Origin: Segetibacter sp. 3557_3
GTDB taxonomy: Bacteria > Bacteroidota > Bacteroidia > Chitinophagales > Chitinophagaceae
Assembly (NCBI RefSeq): GCF_004354985.1
Contig: NZ_SMSK01000003.1
Location: 397,472 to 461,471 of the forward strand
Reading direction: 5' to 3'
DNA length: 64,000 nucleotides
Shown here: piece by piece, positions 21,983-31,421 of the stretch
Position numbering within the stretch: the stretch's first letter is position 1
Layout of the letters: every line of letters starts with the position of its first letter
Translations under genes and position numbers: made by a program
The notes under the pieces: generated by a model
What the model was told of the DNA's origin: nothing
What the model saw: only the letters and a program-made list of their open reading frames with translations
Database searches by the model: none

Positions 21983-24900
21983 ATGAAGCATTTGCTACTT
22001 GCCATGTGCGCGGGACTCCTTGTGGGTGTCCCGGCCTATTCCACTCCGCGTTTCATAAAAGAAAAGTCGCCGAAAGTTTATTATCAAAAGCCCGTTAGCG
22101 GCAGGGTTACCAACGACAGGGGAGAACCCCTTGCTGATGTAACGGTACTTGTAACCAATGGCACAGCCTCAACCTTGACCCGGGCAGATGGTACCTTTTC
22201 CATTGCCGTTCCGGATAATGCCACCAGCCTCAGTTTTTCCTACGTCGGCCTCGAAACACAGGAAGTGCCTTTGAACAATCGCACCACCATCAACGTGCAG
22301 CTGAAATCACTTGGCAACGCGTTGGATGAAGTGGTGGTCATCGGTTATGGCACCACACGCAAAATCAACCTCACGGGTTCTGTAGCTTCCGTAAAAGGAG
22401 ATGTACTTACACAACGCCCCGTTCCGAATGTTGCCAATATGCTCGAGGGCAGGGTAGCCGGTCTGCAGGTAACACAACCTTCGGCTGAGCCGGGGCGTGA
22501 TAATGCCAACTTATTAATCCGGGGACGCGCTTCGTTTGGTGCCGGTTCAGGTCCACTCGTATTGATCGATGGTGTTACCGGTAACATCAACAACCTTTCA
22601 CCCGACGACGTTGAAAATATCACCGTCCTCAAAGACGCTGCTTCGGCTGCCATTTATGGCTCCCGGTCGGCCAATGGTGTAATACTCGTTACAACCAAAA
22701 AAGGACGCAGGGGACAAACCACGGTAAGCTACCGGGTAAATGTTGGCCGGCATACCCCAACAGCGCTTCCAAAGCTAATCACGAATTCCGCAGAATACAT
22801 GAAAATGTATAATGCCGCAGCAAACAGGCAAGGTGTTGCATTCAAGTACCCGCAGGCTGATATTGATAAATACGAAAGTGGTTCAGATCCCGCACAGTAT
22901 CCCAATTTCAACGCAATCGACTACTACTTTAATCCTGCCACCGTTACCAACCACAACCTCTCCATTTCAGGTGGTACCGAACGGAGCACCTTCAATGTTT
23001 CCATGAGTTATTTAAACCAGGATGCTATGCTGGCGGTGTATAATTTCAAAAGGTATAACGCTTTATTGAATTACACCAACCAGGTAACCAGCGGCATCAA
23101 TGTGGGTACCACCATAAACATGACCTATAAGAACCGGCAGGAACCACCTTTCACCAGTGAAAATCTTGCCTTATTGGTATATGCCGCGGGACCACTTTAC
23201 GGGCCATTTTTACCAGATGGTAGCGGCCGTATCGTTTCACGCGCTTACGAGCTTGAGGGACGCAACCGTAACGTACAGGAAGCATTTGAAATGGGTTACC
23301 AGAACACCAAAGAATACAACCTGAATGCCCAGGCCTATATCGACATCAAGCTGTTAAAGGGTCTTACCTGGTCGTCGAAAGTTGCCATCAACTATGTAGA
23401 TGAATATTACAAGATGTACCAGCATCCATATTCTGCCTACTTGCTTCAGGATCGTGGCGCGAATAATGAATACCGGGCGCAATCCTTCGGACCCGACTAC
23501 CTTGGCGTAACGGATCAATATTCTAAATCGATCAATCCAACGGTATATTCGGTTTTGAATTATGATACCAAGTTTGGAAACGACCATAACTTTAAAGCAC
23601 TTGTTGGTTACGAACAACTCTACAACCGCAACCAGGGACTGCGGGGAAGAAGGTTGAACGGGGTGTCATCAGCAATTACAGAGATTGCCGGTTACAACGC
23701 TACGGGTGAGCAGATAAACGCCACTTATCCCCGTCTTCCAGGATTACCAGGTGTTTCTGAGTGGGCGCTGCAATCGGTGTTTGGCCGGGTAAATTATGAT
23801 TACAAGGGCAAATACCTGCTTGAAGTAAACGCCCGGTACGATGGTACCTCAAGGGTTTCACCTGAATTCCGTTGGGGCTTTTTCCCGTCGGTTTCGGCTG
23901 GCTGGCTGGTATCCAATGAAGACTTCTTTCGCGACAATGTTAGCGCGATCAGCAACCTTAAACTTCGGGCATCCTATGGTACCCTCGGCAACCAGGACAT
24001 CGGAAACTATTCCTACCAAAACGTGCTCACCGTAAGCGGGGGTTATCCTTTCGGAAACGCTGCACCGGTAAGCGCCGCCGTTTTGAATTCGTTTAAGGAC
24101 CAGAGTTTACAATGGGAGTCCACCCGCACGATTGATTATGGAATAGACCTGGACCTGCGTAAAAATGTGTTCGGGTTCACGTTCGACTGGTTCAGGAGAA
24201 CAACAAGTGATATCCTCGCTGCACAGCCGGTTCCGGCTAGCCTTGGTCTTACTTCCTCAACTTTCAATAACGGGAGCATGCAGTCCCAGGGAATAGAGCT
24301 GGAACTCCGGCACCAGCAAACCATTGGTAAGGTGCATTATGGTGTTAATGCCCAGGTTTCAACGGCTAAAAACAAGGTGTTGGATATCAAAGTGCCTGGC
24401 TTCGGAAGCAGCATTAACCAGGTAGGTTTGCCTTACGGTTCGCACTACCTGTATATCTGGGATGGTATCATACAGGTCGAAGACACCGTAGCAGGGTCTA
24501 AACTGCCCAAGCATTCTTTGAATCCAAACCCCAAAGCGGGCGATCTTAAAATGAAGGACGTGAACAGCGATGGTGTAATCGACGCAAACGACCGGGTTGT
24601 TGTTGATGGTGCTTACCCCAATTATATGTATTCGTTCGGTTTTAATGTTGATTATAAAGGTTTGAGTTTGTCGGCATTTTTCCAGGGTGTTCAGGGTATT
24701 AAAAACCGGGTTACCGGTTGGGGGGTAGATCCTTTCCACCAGCATTCTGCACCCTCAGAAAAGTGGCGCGATGCATGGACCCCTGCAAATCGCAGTAATA
24801 CCTTACCGGCTATGTATATCCAGGGTTATACAGGGGTATCAGGTTATGCCGCATCTACTTTTTACCTGATGGATGCATCGTATCTGCGGTTAAAAAATGT

Positions 24901-25099
24901 GGTACTCTCATATTCACTACCGCGTTCGCTTATTGGTCGCATTAAAGCCAAAGAACTTACCGTTTATCTTTCCGGCGATAACCTGTTCACCATTACCAAT
25001 TACGAAGGCAGCGATCCTGAACGTTCGAGTACTACAGGCAACTTTGCCCAATATCCACAGGCCCGTGTTTTCAATGCAGGCGTAAACATCAAATTTTAA
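21983..25099 (+). CDS. SusC/RagA-type TonB-dependent outer-membrane transporter
   Basis: This is a complete 1,038-residue SusC protein. A signal peptide (MKHLLLAMCAGLLVGVPAYS) is followed by a carboxypeptidase-regulatory-like domain at residues about 37-112 (VSGRVTNDRGEPLADVTVLV). A TonB-box-like LDEVVVIGYGT is near residue 115, then the plug domain with VLIDGVTGNINNL and ENITVLKDAASAAIYGSRSA, and a 22-strand-type barrel ending in FNAGVNIKF. With the SusD 3 bp downstream it forms the second outer-membrane import complex of the window. It has no STN domain, so it is not itself a signalling transducer. The ligand is probably a rhamnose/galactose-rich oligosaccharide, by context only. Confidence 0.97.
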   Translation: MKHLLLAMCAGLLVGVPAYSTPRFIKEKSPKVYYQKPVSGRVTNDRGEPLADVTVLVTNGTASTLTRADGTFSIAVPDNATSLSFSYVGLETQEVPLNNRTTINVQLKSLGNALDEVVVIGYGTTRKINLTGSVASVKGDVLTQRPVPNVANMLEGRVAGLQVTQPSAEPGRDNANLLIRGRASFGAGSGPLVLIDGVTGNINNLSPDDVENITVLKDAASAAIYGSRSANGVILVTTKKGRRGQTTVSYRVNVGRHTPTALPKLITNSAEYMKMYNAAANRQGVAFKYPQADIDKYESGSDPAQYPNFNAIDYYFNPATVTNHNLSISGGTERSTFNVSMSYLNQDAMLAVYNFKRYNALLNYTNQVTSGINVGTTINMTYKNRQEPPFTSENLALLVYAAGPLYGPFLPDGSGRIVSRAYELEGRNRNVQEAFEMGYQNTKEYNLNAQAYIDIKLLKGLTWSSKVAINYVDEYYKMYQHPYSAYLLQDRGANNEYRAQSFGPDYLGVTDQYSKSINPTVYSVLNYDTKFGNDHNFKALVGYEQLYNRNQGLRGRRLNGVSSAITEIAGYNATGEQINATYPRLPGLPGVSEWALQSVFGRVNYDYKGKYLLEVNARYDGTSRVSPEFRWGFFPSVSAGWLVSNEDFFRDNVSAISNLKLRASYGTLGNQDIGNYSYQNVLTVSGGYPFGNAAPVSAAVLNSFKDQSLQWESTRTIDYGIDLDLRKNVFGFTFDWFRRTTSDILAAQPVPASLGLTSSTFNNGSMQSQGIELELRHQQTIGKVHYGVNAQVSTAKNKVLDIKVPGFGSSINQVGLPYGSHYLYIWDGIIQVEDTVAGSKLPKHSLNPNPKAGDLKMKDVNSDGVIDANDRVVVDGAYPNYMYSFGFNVDYKGLSLSAFFQGVQGIKNRVTGWGVDPFHQHSAPSEKWRDAWTPANRSNTLPAMYIQGYTGVSGYAASTFYLMDASYLRLKNVVLSYSLPRSLIGRIKAKELTVYLSGDNLFTITNYEGSDPERSSTTGNFAQYPQARVFNAGVNIKF

Positions 25100-25102
25100 G
25101 TC

Positions 25103-26650
25103 ATGACCATCAAGAATAAAATACTCTCATTTTTATGTTGCTGTATGCTCGCTCCGGCAGTATCCTGCAACAAAGATTTGCTGGACAGGAACCCGCTTGA
25201 TAATGTTTCCTCAGAAATCTTCTGGGCTTCCGAGTCTGATGCCAACAGCGGTTTAGCTGGTGTATACACAAGGCTGCAATCAAATTTTCTTGGCTACGAA
25301 AGGGTGTACCTCGACGGTCTTACCGATAACGCCTTTTTGTGGGACAATACCAACCAGGGAAGTTTTATGATCATGACCACGGGCAGTCTTTCTGCTACGC
25401 TTGGTGGCGCACTTGCGAACATGTATAGTTCACCATACCGGGCAATCACCTCATGCAACTATTTTCTCGACAACATCGATAAGGCACCGGTAGCTGAGGC
25501 AGGCAAGAATATAATGAAAGCCGAGGCTCGTTTTATTCGTGCACTTTGTTATTTCGACCTCGTGCAAAATTTTGGCGGAGTAATTATCTACCGGAATTTT
25601 CCTGCAACGCTTGAGTCAGCGAAGATCGCCAAAAGCACCAGGGAGGAAGTTTATGCTTTTATCGAAGAAGACCTTGACTTTGCCATTGCAAACCTGCCTG
25701 ATAACAGGTATAGCGGGCACGCCGTTAAAGGTAGTGCACAGGGTATGAAAGGCCGGGTGCTGATTACCCAACAAAAATGGGCCGACGCAGTTGCCGTACT
25801 CCAACAGGTAACGGGCGGTGGCAAGTTTGCTTTGGCAAACAATTACGCCGGGTTGTTTAGAACCGCCGGTCAAACCAATGCTGCAGTAAACCAGGAGATC
25901 ATGTTTTCCACCCAATATCTTGCTACCACTAACCCGCAAAGAACAAGTCCGGGTGCAGCAGGTATGGATATAGAGCTGGGCTGGTATTCACTCATGCAAC
26001 CCTACCAGGACCTGGTGAATGATTACGAGATGACCGATGGTAAGCCGATTACCGAATCACCATTATACAACCCGGCTGCCCCGTTCGCAAACCGCGATCC
26101 ACGGCTTGACCTGTCGGTTAAACTGCCGGGCGAAACCTGGAGGAATGCCGCCGGCGTAGCATGGACCGGTAGCTACAGTACATTCACAGGTTACCTGGTT
26201 GAAAAATATGTGGATCTTTCAAAGGCACCCTTTACAACCGCATCCGCTACAACAACCGACCAGGACTATATTCACCTTAGGTATGCCGACGTACTCCTGA
26301 TGTATGCCGAAGCGAAAAATGAGGTTAGCGGCCCCGACGCTACGGTTTATGCTGCCATAAACCAGGTGCGTGGCAGGGCAGGCATAAACATGCCACCTGT
26401 AGATGAAGCAAAATACAATACCAAAGAAAAGCTAAGGGACTATATCCGCCACGAGCGCAGGGTTGAGTTTGCTTTCGAAGGGCAGCGTTACAACGACTTA
26501 AAACGATGGAACATCGCACACATCAAATTGCCAACGCTAAAAACGCCGTCAGCCGCACCTTTGGTGTTTGGAACGCAGAACTACCTGTTGCCTTTTCAAC
26601 AATCGGAGTTGGATAATAATCCTGCTCTCGTACAAAATCCAGGTTACTAA
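25103..26650 (+). CDS. SusD/RagB-family outer-membrane lipoprotein
   Basis: This 515-residue protein has a lipoprotein signal ending in APAVSC, with Cys22 as the likely lipidated residue. SusD motifs are present: EARFIRALCYFDLVQNFGGV, then DYIHLRYADVLLMYAEAKNEV, INQVRGRAGI, and RHERRVEFAFEGQRYNDLKRW near the C-terminus. It starts 3 bp after the SusC stop and is surely cotranscribed. It would bind glycan at the cell surface and lid the SusC barrel. The C-terminal NPALVQNPGY ending is normal for the family. No regulatory gene for this pair is visible next to it. Confidence 0.96.
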   Translation: MTIKNKILSFLCCCMLAPAVSCNKDLLDRNPLDNVSSEIFWASESDANSGLAGVYTRLQSNFLGYERVYLDGLTDNAFLWDNTNQGSFMIMTTGSLSATLGGALANMYSSPYRAITSCNYFLDNIDKAPVAEAGKNIMKAEARFIRALCYFDLVQNFGGVIIYRNFPATLESAKIAKSTREEVYAFIEEDLDFAIANLPDNRYSGHAVKGSAQGMKGRVLITQQKWADAVAVLQQVTGGGKFALANNYAGLFRTAGQTNAAVNQEIMFSTQYLATTNPQRTSPGAAGMDIELGWYSLMQPYQDLVNDYEMTDGKPITESPLYNPAAPFANRDPRLDLSVKLPGETWRNAAGVAWTGSYSTFTGYLVEKYVDLSKAPFTTASATTTDQDYIHLRYADVLLMYAEAKNEVSGPDATVYAAINQVRGRAGINMPPVDEAKYNTKEKLRDYIRHERRVEFAFEGQRYNDLKRWNIAHIKLPTLKTPSAAPLVFGTQNYLLPFQQSELDNNPALVQNPGY

Positions 26651-26709
26651 TTACCAAGATACAGGCGCCATGTTGGGCCATAGGATAGGAATGCTATTTG
26701 GCTTTACTT

Positions 26710-26845
26710 GCGTCGCACTCTTGTACAGTTTGTTCTTTATTGAGCAAGAAACCTGCAACTCAATATACATTTTTACCACGAAGTTGTAAACGTGCCCGCA
26801 TATGGCCCGGCTGAATTGTTTGTTGCCGTACACGCTGTGCGACGC
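26710..26845. repeat. Inverted-repeat-bounded segment, possible MITE
   Basis: The ends are GCGTCGCACTCTTGTAC at 26710-26726 and GTACACGCTGTGCGACGC at 26828-26845. The outer nine bases (GCGTCGCAC) and the GTAC cores are perfect inverses. The 136-bp segment has no credible gene. The end sequence partly resembles the arm of the palindrome at 4666-4685. Confidence 0.4.
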
Positions 26846-26872
26846 CCGTCCGACTGGCGCGGCCGGGCGGGC
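26844..26872. repeat. GC-rich palindromic element, copy 3 (degenerate)
   Basis: GCCCGTCCGACTGGCGCGG followed by CCGGGCGGGC resembles the inner palindrome of the elements at 16871 and 42534. It ends 64 bp before the ATG of the solute-binding-protein homologue. Confidence 0.5.
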
Positions 26873-26936
26873 AACCGCGGCCAAATCGAGTAACAAAGGC
26901 CTGGCCCATAAAAAACCAGGCTGGAAAACATTATAG

Positions 26937-28088
26937 ATGTCGAAAATCGTTTTAAAAGGAATAACCTGGGGACACAGCCGCGGTATTACCCCACTGCTGG
27001 CGTATTCGCAACGGTTTAGTGAATTAAACCCGCAGGTTGAAGTCAGCTGGACCAAACGAACCCTGCAGGAGTTTGCAGATTTTCCGATTGAGAAACTTAC
27101 CGAAGAATACGACCTGCTCATCATCGATCATCCATGGGTTGGTTGTGCCGCTGCTACAGGCTGTGTACTGCCATTGGAAGAATACCTGCCAGCCGAATAC
27201 CTGGATGATCAACTGGCAAACAGCGTTGGCTTTTCTCACCAGAGTTATGAATATGGTGGTCACCAGTGGGCGCTTGCAATAGATGCGGCTACACCGGTGG
27301 CAAGCTACCGGAAGGATCTGCTGGAACAAAACGGGGTAGGGGTGCCAAAAACATGGGAGGAGGTCATCAGGCTTGCAGAACAGGGAAGGGTTGCAGTTCC
27401 CGCCATTGCCATCGACACGCTGATGAATTTCTATATGTTTTGTATCGCTCACGGCACAGTACCGTTTGCATCTGAAGAAGAGGTGATTGATGCGGCTACA
27501 GGACTTCGTGCCCTCGAAACCATGAGGAGCTTGTATGTTTTGCTGGACAAAAAGATGTTTGAACGTAATCCTATCGCAGTAGCCGAACTGATGAGTTCCG
27601 GTGATCAATTTTGGTACTGCCCATTCGCTTATGGGTACTCCAACTATTCACGGGTTGGTTATGCTGAAAACTTGTTGCACTATGATGACCTGGTTTCTTT
27701 TAATGAGGTAAGATTACGGAGCACAGTTGGTGGTACCGGACTGGCCGTTTCCGCCACTTCGAACAATGTAGCGCTTGCGGTAAAATATGCCGCGGGTATT
27801 GTGTCGCGAAAAATTCAAAGTACCTTTTATGTACAGCATGGGGGTCAGCCCGGACATCGGTCGGCATGGCTCAATAAAAATGCAAATCTGCTCTGTAATG
27901 AGTATTTTACCCGCGTAATGCCGGCCATGGAAAATGGGTATATCCGGCCGAGGTATAATGGTTACCTGCACTTCCAGGATCATGCAGGTGACCCTTTACG
28001 AAATTTTCTTTTAAACGGTGGTACTGCCACGGATGTTTTACAGGAAATAAACGAATTGTACAGGCATAGCTTACAACCAGCTATCTAA
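26937..28088 (+). CDS. Cytoplasmic homologue of extracellular solute-binding proteins (family 1)
   Basis: This 383-residue protein has the fold signature of family-1 ABC solute-binding proteins: SRGITPLLAYSQRFSELNPQVEVSW, YDLLIIDHPWVG, PLEEYLPAEYLDD, ATPVASYRKDLLEQNGVGVPKTWEEVI, and a periplasmic-binding-protein-like C-terminal half. It begins MSKIVLKGITWGHSRG with no signal peptide or lipobox, and an in-frame TAG directly precedes the ATG, so the start cannot move upstream. No ABC permease or ATPase is nearby. It is 9 bp upstream of the first CoA-transferase, so it may be a cytoplasmic ligand-binding subunit, an allosteric partner, or a repurposed binding protein. The role is unknown. Confidence 0.75.
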   Translation: MSKIVLKGITWGHSRGITPLLAYSQRFSELNPQVEVSWTKRTLQEFADFPIEKLTEEYDLLIIDHPWVGCAAATGCVLPLEEYLPAEYLDDQLANSVGFSHQSYEYGGHQWALAIDAATPVASYRKDLLEQNGVGVPKTWEEVIRLAEQGRVAVPAIAIDTLMNFYMFCIAHGTVPFASEEEVIDAATGLRALETMRSLYVLLDKKMFERNPIAVAELMSSGDQFWYCPFAYGYSNYSRVGYAENLLHYDDLVSFNEVRLRSTVGGTGLAVSATSNNVALAVKYAAGIVSRKIQSTFYVQHGGQPGHRSAWLNKNANLLCNEYFTRVMPAMENGYIRPRYNGYLHFQDHAGDPLRNFLLNGGTATDVLQEINELYRHSLQPAI

Positions 28089-28097
28089 TCAAACCGT

Positions 28098-29249
28098 ATG
28101 AACAATCTACCGCTGCAGGGCATAACCGTTTTGGAGTTCAGCCAATACCTCTCAGGGCCATCGGCGGGCTTACGTCTTGCCGATATGGGTGCAAGGGTAA
28201 TTAAAATTGAACGTCCAAAAGGCGGCGATGCCTGCCGTCAGCTATCGATAAAAAACCTCTGGGCAGATGATGGTAGCAGCCTCTTGTTTCACACCATCAA
28301 TCGCAATAAAGAAAGCTTTGCTGCCGACTTGAAAAACCCTGCCGACCTTGCAATGATACGCGAGCTCATTAAGGAAGCAGATGTGATCACACACAACTTC
28401 CGTCCCGGTGTAATGGATAAGGTCGGCCTCCACTACCAGGGGGCAAAAGAGATCAATCCAAAGATTATCTATGCCGAGATTACCGGTTATGGAAAAGAGG
28501 GGCCCTGGAAAGATCGCCCTGGCCAGGATCTCCTGCTGCAATCCATGTCAGGCCTGGTTTATACAAGTGGTAATGAACACGACGACCCTGTGCCCTTTGG
28601 GGTTGCCATTGCCGATATCATCTGTGGTGCACACCTCGTTCAGGGAATACTCGGCGCTTCAATCCGGCGCCACAAAAGGGAAGTTGGTGCCTATATCGAA
28701 GTAAGCCTTATGGAGTCTTTGCTCGACTTCCAGTTTGAATTACTAACCACCTATTACGCAAACCGGCAGGTGCCTAAAAGAAGTTTTATCAGCAATGGTC
28801 ATCCCTTATTGAGTGCACCTTATGGCTTATATGCAACCAGCGATAACTTCATTGCGATCGCAATGGTTAATATTCAAAAGTTGGCTCACGCACTTGAATG
28901 TGAGCCCTTAAAAGTTTTTACCCAGGATGAAGCTTTCAGCCGCCGCGATGAAATCAAAGAGATCCTAACCCAACACCTGGTGACAAAGCCCTCGGATACC
29001 TGGCTTGAAAAGCTGGTAGGCTCAGGTATATGGGCAATGGGTGTATTAAACTGGTCGCAAATGATGGAACATCCTGCTTACCAGAGCCTGCAGATGCAGC
29101 AGGAAATTATCACCGCTGAGGGCAGGAAAATTGTTACCACCCGCTGTCCGATACGCATCAACGGCGAACGGCTTTTTTCAAGCGTACCTGCACCACAGTT
29201 GGGTGAACACAACAAAAAAATCAAAGAGGGCCTACTCCAAAAAGCTTGA
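28098..29249 (+). CDS. Class III CoA-transferase (CaiB/BaiF family), first of a tandem pair
   Basis: This 383-residue protein shows family III CoA-transferase features: VLEFSQYLSGPSAGLRLADMGARVIKIERP at the N-terminus, then NRNKESFAADLKNP, HNFRPGVM and EGPWKDRPGQDLLLQSMSGL. Asp144 in PGQDLLLQ aligns with the catalytic Asp that forms the acyl-aspartyl anhydride in formyl-CoA transferase. It moves CoA from an acyl-CoA donor to a carboxylate acceptor in the cytoplasm. The next gene is a close paralogue of the same length, so the pair could form a heterodimer, as in succinyl-CoA:malate CoA-transferase of Chloroflexus, or act on two substrates. The substrate is unknown. Confidence 0.88.
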   Translation: MNNLPLQGITVLEFSQYLSGPSAGLRLADMGARVIKIERPKGGDACRQLSIKNLWADDGSSLLFHTINRNKESFAADLKNPADLAMIRELIKEADVITHNFRPGVMDKVGLHYQGAKEINPKIIYAEITGYGKEGPWKDRPGQDLLLQSMSGLVYTSGNEHDDPVPFGVAIADIICGAHLVQGILGASIRRHKREVGAYIEVSLMESLLDFQFELLTTYYANRQVPKRSFISNGHPLLSAPYGLYATSDNFIAIAMVNIQKLAHALECEPLKVFTQDEAFSRRDEIKEILTQHLVTKPSDTWLEKLVGSGIWAMGVLNWSQMMEHPAYQSLQMQQEIITAEGRKIVTTRCPIRINGERLFSSVPAPQLGEHNKKIKEGLLQKA

Positions 29250-29251
29250 AC

Positions 29252-30397
29252 ATGAACTTACTCGAAGATATTGTTGTCGTTGATTTCAGCCAATTCCTGT
29301 CAGGACCATCAGCCGCACTCCGGCTGGCGGATATGGGTGCACAGGTCATCAAAATTGAGAAGCCGGGTACCGGGGATATCTGCCGTGAACTTTACGTTTC
29401 CGACGTAATGGTCGAAGGGGAGTCGACTATTTTCCATGCCATCAACCGCAACAAGCAGAGCTATGCTGCCGACCTGAAAAACAGCGACGATGTTGCTAGA
29501 GTAAAGCAACTGATCTCTAAAGCAGATGTGGTGATACACAATTTCCGCCCGGGTGTAATGAAACGCCTTGGCCTTGACTACGAAACATTAAAACCGGGGA
29601 ATCCTTCGCTTGTGTACGCCGAAGTGAGTGGTTACGGCAATGAGGGCCCATGGAAAGATCTACCCGGACAGGACCTCTTGTTGCAGTCTGCATCAGGCCT
29701 GTCGTGGCTGAGCAATAACGACAGCGATACGCCAACACCAATGGGTGTTGCAGTGGTTGACATTCTTGCCGGCGCGCATGTGGCACAGGGTATACTTGCA
29801 TCGTTGTATAAACGCGCTGTTACCGGGGAGGGAGCCTTGGTGCAGGTGAGTATGTTTGAAAGTATCATTGACTTCCAGTTTGAATTACTGACCTGTTTTT
29901 TCAACGATGGTAACGAGTTACCTGTGCGCAGTTCGGTAAACAACGGTCACGCCTATATCCCCGCTCCATATGGTATTTACAAAACCGGGGATGGCTACCT
30001 TGCTCTTGCCATGGGTAATATAGTTACCCTTGCAAACCTGATAAGCTGTGATGCACTAAGCGGGTATACGGATAGCTTTGGCTGGTTTGATAAACGTGAT
30101 GAAATTAAAACCAAGCTGGCGGAACACCTGGCTACAGCAACAACCGCTCACTGGCTCTCCATTCTTGAGCCGGCTGATATCTGGTGTGCGGCTGTCATGG
30201 ATTATGATCACCTAACAGCTCATGAGGGCTATAAGGTGCTGAATATGGAACTGGAGGTACAAACGACTAATGGTTTAACAGTCACTACTACCCGGTGCCC
30301 GATCCGGGTGGATGGCGCCTTGTTGACCTCACCGGTGGGTGCGCCGTCGCTTGGTGAACACAATGGGCCGATTGAAAAACAGTTCTCTATTAACTAG
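29252..30397 (+). CDS. Class III CoA-transferase (CaiB/BaiF family), second of a tandem pair
   Basis: The preferred start is ATG 29252, two bases after the previous stop codon; a TTG at 29246 would overlap it. The 381-residue protein has the same motif order as its upstream paralogue (VVDFSQFLSGPSAALRLADMG, AINRNKQSYAADLKN, IHNFRPGVM, GPWKDLPGQDLLLQSASGL). Asp141 is the predicted nucleophile, and the C-terminus is similar (RCPIRVDGALL, GEHNGPI). The long shared blocks indicate a tandem duplication followed by divergence. Both copies keep the catalytic Asp, so neither looks like a dead subunit. They are probably translated together. Confidence 0.88.
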   Translation: MNLLEDIVVVDFSQFLSGPSAALRLADMGAQVIKIEKPGTGDICRELYVSDVMVEGESTIFHAINRNKQSYAADLKNSDDVARVKQLISKADVVIHNFRPGVMKRLGLDYETLKPGNPSLVYAEVSGYGNEGPWKDLPGQDLLLQSASGLSWLSNNDSDTPTPMGVAVVDILAGAHVAQGILASLYKRAVTGEGALVQVSMFESIIDFQFELLTCFFNDGNELPVRSSVNNGHAYIPAPYGIYKTGDGYLALAMGNIVTLANLISCDALSGYTDSFGWFDKRDEIKTKLAEHLATATTAHWLSILEPADIWCAAVMDYDHLTAHEGYKVLNMELEVQTTNGLTVTTTRCPIRVDGALLTSPVGAPSLGEHNGPIEKQFSIN

Positions 30398-30485
30398 CTA
30401 TATGCATCTGCCCTGCCAGGTAAGATGAAACTTTTTTGCGTTTGCAGGAAAGGAGTTTTATTTGCCTTGTTTAAATAACGATTGC

Positions 30486-31355
30486 ATGCCGGAACGACTC
30501 GTCGACACACATCTTCATGTTTGGAATTTCAAGCGGGCGGAATATTCATGGCTAAGGAACGATATTTCGATCTTAGGCAGGAGTTATCACATTGAAGAGA
30601 TCGAGCAGGAACGAAAAGCTGCGCGTGTTAGTGAAGGTGTGTTGGTGCAGGCCGCAAACAACATGGAAGAGACTGAATGGATGCTGGAGGTTGCTGCACA
30701 TACCCCATGGATCAACGGGGTTGTGGGTTGGGTACCCCTCACCGATCCCGAAGCAACTGAAGAAGCTTTAAACAATGAATACCTGGACAATCCTTATTTT
30801 AAAAGTGTGCGCCATCTTATTCACGACGAAGCCGACCCTGAGTGGTTGCTCCAGCCCACGGTTTTAGAGAGCCTGCAATTGCTTGCAGATCATAACCTGC
30901 CTTTCGATTTTGTTGGGGTGCTCACAAGTCATATCAGAACGGCCCTGGTTGTTGCTGAAAAAGTGCCCGAACTTAAAATGGTGTTCAATCACCTGAATCA
31001 ACCACCCATTGCAACAGGTGAACGGTTTGGCGAATGGGGCGAACTCATGCAGGAAGCGGCTAAACACCCGCAGTTCTATGGAAAAATATCGGGGCATGGA
31101 AATACGGCAAAGAACCCGTATTGGTCAACCTCGGTTATTGAACCTTATATCGCCTTTGCTTTAGAACACTTTGGTGAGAACCGGTTGTTTTGCGGTAGCA
31201 ACTGGCCGGTAAGTCTACTGGCCGGAGATTATGTTCGCACCTGGGATCACTACAAAAGTGTAATCAATTCCTTGTGTGATGGTGAGCAACGGCAAAAGAT
31301 TTATTACAACAATGCAGCTGCTTTCTACCAGTTAGACTCCAGGCCTGCTTTGTGA
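30486..31355 (+). CDS. Amidohydrolase-family lactonase-like TIM-barrel hydrolase (COG3618 type)
   Basis: I chose ATG 30486 over an upstream TTG because it is followed at once by the family motif RLVDTHLHVW (HxH). The 289-residue protein shows the COG3618 layout of L-fuconolactonase, L-rhamnonolactonase and 2-pyrone-4,6-dicarboxylate lactonase: SEGVLVQAANN, NGVVGWVPL, VFNHLNQPP and GKISG, and near the end LFCGSNWPVSLL. The usual GSDWP strand-8 Asp is here Asn239, an unusual change that could alter catalysis. By context it would open a sugar lactone in the cytoplasm. It converges on the AraC gene with a 66-bp gap. Confidence 0.8.
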   Translation: MPERLVDTHLHVWNFKRAEYSWLRNDISILGRSYHIEEIEQERKAARVSEGVLVQAANNMEETEWMLEVAAHTPWINGVVGWVPLTDPEATEEALNNEYLDNPYFKSVRHLIHDEADPEWLLQPTVLESLQLLADHNLPFDFVGVLTSHIRTALVVAEKVPELKMVFNHLNQPPIATGERFGEWGELMQEAAKHPQFYGKISGHGNTAKNPYWSTSVIEPYIAFALEHFGENRLFCGSNWPVSLLAGDYVRTWDHYKSVINSLCDGEQRQKIYYNNAAAFYQLDSRPAL

Positions 31356-31421
31356 TATAGGAAGTACAAAGTTGCTACGGTAGCACTTTAATAACGAAAG
31401 TCTTGATATTGTTTGCCTGGG

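Noticed and set aside
26568..26789. Open frame running from inside the SusD 3' end across the intergenic region
   Set aside because: It is in another frame of the SusD gene and continues through a likely MITE; no signal or motif.
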